From assembly GCA_002189035.1 (NCBI GenBank), contig NEEC01000035.1, positions 31,409 through 95,408 on the forward strand: a stretch of 64,000 nucleotides of DNA, in the 5' to 3' direction. Source of the DNA: Utricularia gibba. Taxonomy: Eukaryota > Streptophyta > Magnoliopsida > Lamiales > Lentibulariaceae. Of the stretch, positions 53,201 to 62,654 are shown one piece after another (positions within the stretch are counted from its first letter, which is position 1; each line of letters begins with the position of its first letter). The translations under genes and the position numbers were made by a program. The notes beneath the pieces are model-generated. The model was not told the DNA's origin. It worked only from the letters and a program-made list of their open reading frames with translations, and made no database searches.

Positions 53201-53387
53201 ACACCCAGAGCTTGTTCAGAGATCGCCTCGAAAACCCATACTTCACGTCACCAATAAAACGCAGATGTTTTGCAAGGCGAAAATCACAATCGCGTCGATT
53301 CTCGTGTTCCGAGTCGCATCGTCGCGAACGTGGTGGCCAATTTGTGGCACATCTGAAGGCTAATATAAGGCGATAATTCGAGCTCTG

Positions 53388-54422
53388 ATGCATCCTCGGA
53401 CGAAGATGCTTTCAACACGGAAGCTGACCGGCACGGAAAGGGTTCGAAACGGTATGCCGACGCAGCGTGACTCATCACGGTTTCAGGATATCGCCGAAAT
53501 ACCGAACGGTGTGCGAGGCCACCATGAGGCTGCGGGTAGGACACACCCAGAGCTTGTTCAGAGATCGCATCGAAAACCCATACTTCACGTCATCCAATAA
53601 ACGCAGATGTTTTTGCAAGCCGAAAATCACAATCGCGTCGATTCTCGTGTTCCGAGTCGCATCGTCGCGAACGTGGTGGCCAATTTGTGGCACATCTGAA
53701 GGCTAATATAAGGCGATAATTCGAGCTCTGATGCATCCTCGGACGAAGATGCTTTCAACACGGAAGCTGACCGGCACGGAACGGGTTCGAAACGGTATGC
53801 CGGGCGCAGCGTGACTCATCTTGATCTTCAGATATCGACGAGATGCCGAACGGTGTGCGAGGCCACCATGAGGCTGCGGGTAGGAACACACCCAGAGCTT
53901 GTTCAGAGATCGCCTCGAAAACCCATACTTCACGTCACCCAATAAAACGCAGATGTTTTTGCAAGGCGAAAATCACAATCGCGTCGATTCTCGTGTTCCG
54001 AGTCGCATCGTCGCGAACGTGGTGGCCAATTTGTGGCACATCTGAAGGCTAATATAAGGCGATAATTCGAGCTCTGATGCATCCTCGGACGAAGATGCTT
54101 TCAACACGGAAGCTGACCGGCACGGAAAGGGGTTCGAAACGGTATGCCGGGCGCAGCGTGACTCATCTTGATCTTCAAGATATCGACGAATGCCGAACGG
54201 TGTGCGAGGCCACCATGAGGCTGCGGGTAGGAACACACCTAGAGCTTGTTCAGAGATCGCCTCGAAAACCCATACTTCACGTCACCCAATAAAACGCAGA
54301 TGTTTTGCAAGGCGAAAATCACAATCGCGTCGATTCTCGTGTTCCGAGTCGCATCGTCGCGAACGTGGTGGCCAATTTGTGGCACATCTGAAGGCTAATA
54401 TAAGGCGATAATTCGAGCTCTG
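53388..54422 (+). repeat. Higher-order repeat, A-B1-B2 trimer (first copy)
   Basis: Three units start at 53,388 (A: cacggtttcaggatatcgcc, ggacacacccag, atcgcatcg, catcc), 53,731 (B1: ggaacacacccag) and 54,077 (B2: gacgaatgcc, ggaacacacctag). The total is 1,035 bp. The next trimer starts at 54,423 with the same order, so the order is a repeated arrangement and not merely a mixture. The trimers are not identical at every site. Confidence 0.7.
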
Positions 54423-55456
54423 ATGCATCCTCGGACGAAGATGCTTTCAACACGGAAGCTGACCGGCACGGAAAGGGGTTCGAAACGGTATGCCGGCGCA
54501 GCGTGACTCATCTTTTTCAGGATATCGCCGAAATACCGAACGGTGTGCGAGGCCACCATGAGGCTGCGGGTAGGGACACACCCAGAGCTTGTTCAGAGAT
54601 CGCATCGAAAACCATACTTCACGTCACCAATAAAACGCAGATGTTTTGCAAGCCGAAAATCACAATCGCGTCGATTCTCGTGTTCCGAGTCGCATCGTCG
54701 CGAACGTGGTGGCCAATTTGTGGCACATCTGAAGGCTAATATAAGGCGATAATTCGAGCTCTGATGCATCCTCGGACGAAGATGCTTTCAAACGGAAGCT
54801 GACCGGCACGGAAAGGGGTTCGAAACGGTATGCCGGGCGCAGCGTGACTCATCTTGATCTTCAAGATATCGACGAGATGCCGAACGGTGTGCGAGGCCAC
54901 CATGAGGCTGCGGGTAGGGACACACCCAGAGCTTGTTCAGAGATCGCCTCGAAAACCCATACTTCACGTCACCCAATAAAACGCAGATGTTTTGCAAGGC
55001 GAAAATCACAATCGCGTCGATTCTCGTGTTCCGAGTCGCATCGTCGCGAACGTGGTGGCCAATTTGTGGCACATCTGAAGGCTAATATAAGGCGATAATT
55101 CGAGCTCTGATGCATCCTCGGACGAAGATGCTTTCAACACGGAAGCTGACCGGCACGGAAAGGGGTTCGAAACGGTATGCCGGGCGCAGCGTGACTCATC
55201 TTGATCTTCAAGATATCGACGAGATGCCGAACGGTGTGCGAGGCCACCATGAGGCTGCGGGTAGGAACACACCTAGAGCTTGTTCAGAGATCGCCTCGAA
55301 AACCCCATACTTCACGTCACCCAATAAAACACAGATGTTTTGCAAGCGAAAATCACAATCGCGTCGATTCTCGTGTTCCGAGTCGCATCGTCGCGAACGT
55401 GGTGGCCAATTTGTGGCACATCTGAAGGCTAATATAAGGCGATAATTCGAGCTCTG
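54423..55456 (+). repeat. Higher-order repeat, A-B1-B2 trimer (second copy)
   Basis: Units start at 54,423 (A: tttttcaggatatcgccgaaa, gggacacacccag, atcgcatcg), 54,764 (B1: gggacacacccag) and 55,110 (B2: ggaacacacctag). The total is 1,034 bp, one base from the preceding trimer. As in the first copy, the cctag variant marks the second B unit and is followed at once by an A unit. Confidence 0.7.
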
Positions 55457-57864
55457 ATGCATCCTCGGACGAAGATGCTTTCAACACGGAAGCTGACCGG
55501 CACGGAAAGGGGTTCGAAACGGTATGCCGGCGCAGCGTGACTCATCACGGTTTTCAGGATATCGCCGAAATACCGAACGGTGTGCGAGGCCACCATGAGG
55601 CTGCGGGTAGGGACACACCCAGAGCTTGTTCAGAGATCGCCTCGAAAACCCATACTTCACGTCACCCAATAAAACGCAGATGTTTTGCAAGGCGAAAATC
55701 ACAATCGCGTCGATTCGTGTTCCGAGTCGCATCGTCGCGAACGTGGTGGCCAATTTGTGGCACATCTGAAGGCTAATATAAGGCGATAATTCGAGCTCTG
55801 ATGCATCCTCGGACGAAGATGCTTTCAACACGGAAGCTGACCGGCACGGAAAGGGGTTCGAAACGGTATGCCGGGCGCAGCGTGACTCATCTTGATCTTC
55901 AAGATATCGACGAGATGCCGAACGGTGTGCGAGGCCACCATGAGGCTGCGGGTAGGAACACACCAGAGCTTGTTCAGAGATCGCCTCGAAAACCCATACT
56001 TCACGTCACCCAATAAAACGCAGATGTTTTGCAAGGCGAAAATCACAATCGCGTCGATTCTCGTGTTCCGAGTCGCATCGTCGCGAACGTGGTGGCCAAT
56101 TTGTGGCACATCTGAAGGCTAATATAAGGCGATAATTCGAGCTCTGATGCATCCTCGGACGAAGATGCTTTCAACACGGAAGCTGACCGGCACGGAAAGG
56201 GGTTCGAAACGGTATGCCGGCGCAGCGTGACTCATCACGGTTTTCAGGATATCCGAAATACCGAACGGTGTGCGAGGCCACCATGAGGCTGCGGGTAGGG
56301 ACACACCCAGAGCTTGTTCAGAGATCGCCTCGAAAACCCATACTTCACGTCACCAATAAAACGCAGATGTTTTGCAAGCCGAAAATCACAATCGCGTCGA
56401 TTCTCGTGTTCCGAGTCGCATCGTCGCGAACGTGGTGGCCAATTTGTGGCACATCTGAAGGCTAATATAAGGCGATAATTCGAGCTCTGATGCATCCTCG
56501 GACGAAGATGCTTTCAACACGGAAGCTGACCGGCACGGAAAGGGGTTCGAAACGGTATGCCGGGCGCAGCGTGACTCATCTTGATCTTCAGATATCGACG
56601 AATGCCGAACGGTGTGCGAGGCCACCATGAGGCTGCGGGTAGGGACACACCAGAGCTTGTTCAGAGATCGCCTCGAAAACCCATACTTCACGTCACCCAA
56701 TAAAACGCAGATGTTTTGCAAGGCGAAAATCACAATCGCGTCGATTCTCGTGTTCCGAGTCGCATCGTCGCGAACGTGGTGGCCAATTTGTGGCACATCT
56801 GAAGGCTAATATAAGGCGATAATTCGAGCTCTGATGCATCCTCGGACGAAGATGCTTTCAACACGGAAGCTGACCGGCACGGAAAGGGGTTCGAAACGGT
56901 ATGCCGGCGCAGCGTGACTCATCACGGTTTTCAGGATATCGCCGACCCGAACGGTGTGCGAGGCCACCATGAGGCTGCGGGTAGGGACACACCCAGAGCT
57001 TGTTCAGAGATCGCCTCGAAAACCCATACTTCACGTCACCAATAAAACAGATCTTTTGCAAGCGAAAATCACAATCGCGTCGATTCTCGTGTTCCGAGTC
57101 GCATCGTCGCGAACGTGGTGGCCAATTTGTGGCACATCTGAAGGCTAAGATAAGGCGATAATTCGAGCTCTGATGCATCCTCGGACGAAGATGCTTTCAA
57201 CACGGAAGCTGACCGGCACGGAAAGGGCTTCGAAACGGTATGCCGGGCGCAGCGTGACTCATCTTGATCTTCAAGATATCGACGAGATGCCGAACGGTGT
57301 GCGAGGCCACCATGAGGCTGCGGGTAGGAACACCCAGAGCTTGTTCAGAGATCGCCTCGAAAACCCATACTTCACGTCACCCAATAAAACGCAGATGTTT
57401 TGCAAGGCGAAAATCACAATCGCGTCGATTCTCGTGTTCCGAGTCGCATCGTCGCGAACGTGGTGGCCAATTTGTGGCACATCTGAAGGCTAATATAAGG
57501 CGATAATTCGAGCTCTGATGCATCCTCGGACGAAGATGCTTTCAACACGGAAGCTGACCGGCACGGAAAGGGGTTCGAAACGGTATGCCGGGCGCAGCGT
57601 GACTCATCTTGATCTTCAAGATATCGACGAGATGCCGAACGGTGTGCGAGGCCACCATGAGGCTGCGGGTAGGAACACACCTAGAGCTTGTTCAGAGATC
57701 GCCTCGAAAACCCATACTTCACGTCACCCAATAAAACGCAGATGTTTTGCAAGGCGAAAATCACAATCGCGTCGATTCTCGTGTTCCGAGTCGCATCGTC
57801 GCGAACGTGGTGGCCAATTTGTGGCACATCTGAAGGCTAATATAAGGCGATAATTCGAGCTCTG
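55457..57864 (+). repeat. Two A-B dimers followed by an A-B-B trimer
   Basis: Unit starts are 55,457 (A), 55,801 (B), 56,147 (A), 56,490 (B), 56,834 (A), 57,173 (B1) and 57,518 (B2, cctag), with the next A at 57,865. The dimers measure 690 and 687 bp and the trimer 1,031 bp. The dimers could be trimers that lost the B2 unit through exchange in register, or an older dimer pattern; the sequence does not decide. Confidence 0.65.
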
Positions 57865-59568
57865 ATGCATCCTCGGACGAAGATGCTTTCAACACGGAAG
57901 CTGACCGGCACGGAAAGGGGTTCGAAACGGTATGCCGGCGCAGCGTGACTCATCACGGTTTTTCAGGATATCCGAAATACCGAACGGTGTGCGAGGCCAC
58001 CATGAGGCTGCGGGTAGGGACACACCCAGAGCTTGTTCAGAGATCGCATCGAAAACCCATACTTCACGTCATCCAATAAAACGCAGATGTTTTGCAAGCC
58101 GAAAATCACAATCGCGTCGATTCTCGTGTTCCGATCATCGTCGCGAACGTGGTGGCCAATTTGTGGCACATCTGAAGGCTAATATAAGGCGATAATTCGA
58201 GCTCTGATGCATCCTCGGACGAAGATGCTTTCAACACGGAAGCTGACCGGCGGAAAGGGCTTCGAAACGGTATGCCGGGCGCAGCGTGACTCATCTTGAT
58301 CTTCAGATATCGACGAATGCCGAACGGTGTGCGAGGCCACCATGAGGCTGCGGGTAGGGACACACCCAGAGCTTGTTCAGAGATCGCCTCGAAAACCCAT
58401 ACTTCACGTCACCAATAAAACGCAGATGTTTTGCAAGGCGAAAATCAAATCGCGATTCTCGTGTTCCGAGTCGCATCGTCGCGAACGTGGTGGCCAATTT
58501 GTGGCACATCTGAAGGCTAATATAAGGCGATAATTCGAGCTCTGATGCATCCTCGGACGAAGATGCTTTCAACACGGAAGCTGACCGGCACGGAAAGGGG
58601 TTCGAAACGGTATGCCGGCGCAGCGTGACTCATCTTTTCAAGATATCGCCGAAATGCCGAACGGTGTGCGAGGCCACCATGAGGCTGCGGGTAGGACACA
58701 CCCAGAGCTTGTTCAGAGATCGCCTCGAAAACCCATACTTCACGTCACCAATAAAACGCAGATGTTTTGCAAGGCGAAAATCACAATCGCGTCGATTCTC
58801 GTGTTCCGAGTCGCATCGTCGCGAACGTGGTGGCCAATTTGTGGCACATCTGAAGGCTAATATAAGGCGATAATTCGAGCTCTGATGCATCCTCGGACGA
58901 AGATGCTTTCAACACGGAAGCTGACCGGCACGGAAAGGGGTTCGAAACGGTATGCCGGGCGCAGCGTGACTCATCTGATCTTCAAGATATCGACGAGATG
59001 CCGAACGGTGTGCGAGGCCACCATGAGGCTGCGGGTAGGAACACACCTAGAGCTTGTTCAGAGATCGCCTCGAAAACCCATACTTCACGTCACCCAAAAA
59101 CAGATGTTTTGCAAGCGAAAATCACAATCGCGTCGATTCTCGTGTTCCGAGTCGCATCGTCGCGAACGTGGTGGCCAATTTGTGGCACATCTGAAGGCTA
59201 ATATAAGGCGATAATTCGAGCTCTGATGCATCCTCGGACGAAGATGCTTTCAACACGGAAGCTGACCGGCACGGAAAGGGGTTCGAAACGGTATGCCGGC
59301 GCAGCGTGACTCATCTTTTTCAGGATATCGCCGAATGCCGAACGGTGTGCGAGGCCACCATGAGGCTGCGGGTAGGACACACCCAGAGCTTGTTCAGAGA
59401 TCGCCTCGAAAACCCATACTTCACGTCACCCAATAAAACGCAGATGTTTTGCAAGGCGAAAATCACAATCGCGTCGATTCTCGTGTTCCGAGTCGCATCG
59501 TCGCGAACGTGGTGGCCAATTTGTGGCACATCTGAAGGCTAATATAAGGCGATAATTCGAGCTCTGAT

Positions 59569-59588
59569 GCATCCTCGGACGAAGATGC
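59569..59588. other. 20-bp dyad symmetry at unit start (example)
   Basis: GCATC-c-TCG-GA-CGA-a-GATGC: outer arms GCATC/GATGC and inner arms TCG/CGA are perfect reverse complements with one C/A mismatch. It is present in nearly all core units. Left-end units read GAAGC instead of GATGC, which breaks the outer arm. It could extrude as a short hairpin or bind a symmetric protein; neither is shown. Confidence 0.75.
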
Positions 59589-59621
59589 TTTCAACACGGA
59601 AGCTGACCGGCACGGAAAGGG

Positions 59622-59630
59622 GTTCGAAAC
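59622..59630 (+). promoter_or_regulatory. Pol III B-box-like GTTCGAAAC (example)
   Basis: GTTCGAAAC fits the RNA polymerase III B-box consensus GWTCRANNC and recurs in most units inside the start box. No good A-box lies at the usual distance upstream, and flanking bases do not pair as a tRNA T-arm. A stand-alone TFIIIC site is possible, but a chance match is also quite possible. Confidence 0.25.
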
Positions 59631-59654
59631 GGTATGCCGGGCGCAGCGTGACTC

Positions 59655-59671
59655 ATCTTGATCTTCAAGAT
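59655..59671. other. 17-bp perfect hairpin in type B variable segment (example)
   Basis: ATCTTGA-TCT-TCAAGAT: a perfect 7-bp inverted repeat with a 3-base loop. It is found in type B units that keep the full ttgatcttcaagat sequence and is absent from type A units and from the left 19 kb. Units with ttgatttcaagat or a one-base deletion keep most of the arms. Confidence 0.75.
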
Positions 59672-59777
59672 ATCGACGAGATGCCGAACGGTGTGCGAGG
59701 CCACCATGAGGCTGCGGGTAGGAACACACCAGAGCTTGTTCAGAGATCGCCTCGAAAACCCATACTTCACGTCACCC

Positions 59778-59783
59778 AATAAA
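59778..59783 (+). promoter_or_regulatory. AATAAA hexamer with nearby T-rich run (example)
   Basis: AATAAA is followed about 11 bases later by TGTTTTG and recurs in nearly every unit on this strand. The layout resembles a polyadenylation signal. No transcript or promoter is demonstrated, so this is a sequence match only. Confidence 0.2.
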
Positions 59784-62309
59784 ACGCAGATGTTTTGCAA
59801 GGCGAAAATCACAATCGCGTCGATTCTCGTGTTCCGAGTCGCATCGTCGCGAACGTGGTGGCCAATTTGTGGCACATCTGAAGGCTAATATAAGGCGATA
59901 ATTCGAGCTCTGATGCATCCTCGGACGAAGATGCTTTCAACACGGAAGCTGACCGGCACGGAAAGGGGTTCGAAACGGTATGCCGGGCGCAGCGTGACTC
60001 ATCTTGATCTTCAGATATCGCCGAAATCCGAACGGTGTGCGAGGCCACCATGAGGCTGCGGGTAGGAACACACCTAGAGCTTGTTCAGAGATCGCCTCGA
60101 AAACCATACTTCACGTCACCCAATAAAACGCAGATGTTTTGCAAGCGAAAATCACAATCGCGTCGATTCTCGTGTTCCGAGTCGCATCGTCGCGAACGTG
60201 GTGGCCAATTTGTGGCACATCTGAAGGCTAATATAAGGCGATAATTCGAGCTCTGATGCATCCTCGGACGAAGATGCTTTCAACACGGAAGCTGACCGGC
60301 ACGGAAAGGGGTTCGAAACGGTATGCCGGGCGCAGCGTGACTCATCTTGATCTTCAAGATATCGACGAGATGCCGAACGGTGTGCGAGGCCACCATGAGG
60401 CTGCGGGTAGGACACACCAGAGCTTGTTCAGAGATCGCCTCGAAAACCCATACTTCACGTCACCCAATAAAACGCAGATGTTTTGCAAGAAAATCACAAT
60501 CGCGTCGATTCTCGTGTTCCGAGTCGCATCGTCGCGAACGTGGTGGCCAATTTGTGGCACATCTGAAGGCTAATAAAGGCGATAATTCGAGCTCTGATGC
60601 ATCCTCGGACGAAGATGCTTTCAACACGGAAGCTGACCGGCACGGAAAGGGGTTCGAAACGGTATGCCGGCGCAGCGTGACTCATCTTGATCTTCAAGAT
60701 ATCGACGAGATGCCGAACGGTGTGCGAGGCCACCATGAGGCTGCGGGTAGGAACACACCAGAGCTTGTTCAGAGATCGCCTCGAAAACCCATACTTCACG
60801 TCACCCAATAAAACGCAGATGTTTTGCAAGGCGAAAATCACAATCGCGTCGATTCTCGTGTTCCGAGTCGCATCGTCGCGAACGTGGTGGCCAATTTGTG
60901 GCACATCTGAAGGCTAATATAAGGCGAATTTCGAGCTCTGATGCATCCTCGGACGAAGATGCTTTCAACACGGAAGCTGACCACGGAAAGGGTTCGAAAC
61001 GGTATGCCGGGCGCAGCGTGACTCATCTTGATCTTCAAGATATCGACGAGATGCCGAACGGTGTGCGAGGCCACCATGAGGCTGCGGGTAGGAACACACC
61101 TAGAGCTTGTTCAGAGATCGCCTCGAAAACCCATACTTCACGTCACCCAATAAAACGCAGATGTTTTGCAAGGCGAAAATCACAATCGCGTCGATTCTCG
61201 TGTTCGAGTCGCATCGTCGCGAACGTGGTGGCCAATTTGTGGCACATCTGAAGGCTAATAAGGCGATAATTCGAGCTCTGATGCATCCTCGGACGAAGAT
61301 GCTTTCAACACGGAAGCTGACCGGCACGGAAAGGGGTTCGAAACGGTATGCCGGCGCAGCGTGACTCATCACGGTTTTCAGGATATCCGAAATACCGAAC
61401 GGTGTGCGAGGCCACCATGAGGCTGCGGGTAGGACACACCCAGAGCTTGTTCAGAGATCGCCTCGAAAACCCATACTTCACGTCACCAATAAAACGCAGA
61501 TGTTTTGCAAGCCGAAAATCACAATCGCGTCGATTCTCGTGTTCCGAGTCTCATCGTCGCGAACGTGGTGGCCAATTTGTGGCACATCTGAAGGCTAATA
61601 TAAGGCGATAATTCGAGCTCTGATGCATCCTCGGACGAAGATGCTTTCAACACGGAAGCTGACCGGCACGGAACGGGTTCGAAACGGTATGCCGGGCGCA
61701 GCGTGACTCATCTTGATCTTCAAGATATCGACGAGATGCCGAACGGTGTGCGAGGCCACCATGAGGCTGCGGGTAGGAACACACCTAGAGCTTGTTCAGA
61801 GATCGCCTCGAAAACCCATACTTCACGTCACCCAATAAAAACGCAGATGTTTTGCAAGGCGAAAATCACAATCGCGTCGATTCTCGTGTTCCGAGTCGCA
61901 TCGTCGCGAACGTGGTGGCCAATTTGTGGCACATCTGAAGGCTAATATAAGGCGATAATTCGAGCTCTGATGCATCCGGACGAAGATGCTTTCAACACGG
62001 AAGCTGACCGGCACGGAAAGGGGTTCGAAACGGTATGCCGGGCGCAGCGTGACTCATCTTGATCTCAAGATATCGACGAGATGCCGAACGGTGTGCGAGG
62101 CCACCATGAGGCTGCGGGTAGGAACACCCAGAGCTTGTTCAGAGATCGCTCGAAAACCCATACTTCACGTCACCAATAAAACGCAGATGTTTTGCAAGGC
62201 GAAAATCACAATCGCGTCGATTCTCGTGTTCCGAGTCGCATCGTCGCGAACGTGGTGGCCAATTTGTGGCACATCTGAAGGCTAATATAAGGCGATAATT
62301 CGAGCTCTG

Positions 62310-62654
62310 ATGCATCCTCGGACGAAGATGCTTTCAACACGGAAGCTGACCGGCACGGAAAGGGGTTCGAAACGGTATGCCGAGCGCAGCGTGACTCATC
62401 ACGGTTTTCAGGATATCGCCGAAATACCGAACGGTGTGCGAGGCCACCATGAGGCTGCGGGTAGGGACACACCCAGAGCTTGTTCAGAGATCGCATCGAA
62501 AACCATACTTCACGTCATCCAATAAAACGCAGATCTTTTGCAAGCCGAAAATCACAATCGCGTCGATTCTCGTGTTCCGAAATCATCGTCGCGAACGTGG
62601 TGGCCAATTTGTGGCACATCTGAAGGCTAATATAAGGCGATAATTCGAGCTCTG
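62310..62654 (+). repeat. Representative type A unit (345 bp)
   Basis: It differs from type B in linked sites: acggttttcaggatatcgcc and gaaatacc in the variable segment, gggacacacccag, atcgcatcg in place of atcgcctcg, catccaataaaacg, gatcttttgcaagccg, and gaaatcatcg in place of gagtcgcatcg. The remaining blocks match type B almost base for base. The A-like variable segment also occurs in the degenerate left part (about 20-50, 880-912, 1,700-1,730), which suggests A is the older form. Confidence 0.85.

Larger units (their letters stand above)
59567..59912 (+). repeat. Representative type B unit (346 bp)
   Basis: A clean reference unit. Counting the A of ATGCAT as 1: start box 1-91, with a dyad at 3-22 and GTTCGAAAC at 56-64; variable segment 92-117 (ttgatcttcaagatatcgac and following); block with gaggccaccatgaggctgcg within 118-156; length-variable ggaacacaccag to 166; cttgttcagagatcgcctcg and cccatacttcacgtcaccc to about 211; AATAAA at 212-217; gatgttttgcaaggcg; cacaatcgcgtcgattctcg; cgagtcgcatcgtcgcgaac; gtggtggccaatttgtggca; tail with taatataaggcg and GAGCTC. 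A hand count gives 182 G+C and 33 CpG. Other B units differ mainly by small length changes. Confidence 0.9.

Noticed and set aside
59560-59600. Hammerhead ribozyme core (CTGATG near the unit boundary)
   Set aside because: The core would need CTGATGA, a stem and then GAAA. The sequence is CTGATGC followed by the dyad with no GAAA in place. The minus-strand equivalent TCATCAG is rare and not conserved.
59620-59645. tRNA or tRNA-derived SINE, because of GGTTCGAAAC
   Set aside because: Flanking bases do not form a T-arm, no A-box lies at the right distance, and no cloverleaf can be drawn.
59620-59645. CENP-B box
   Set aside because: TTCG is present, but the required spacing to A and CGGG (TTCGnnnnAnnCGGG) is not met on either strand in the common unit.
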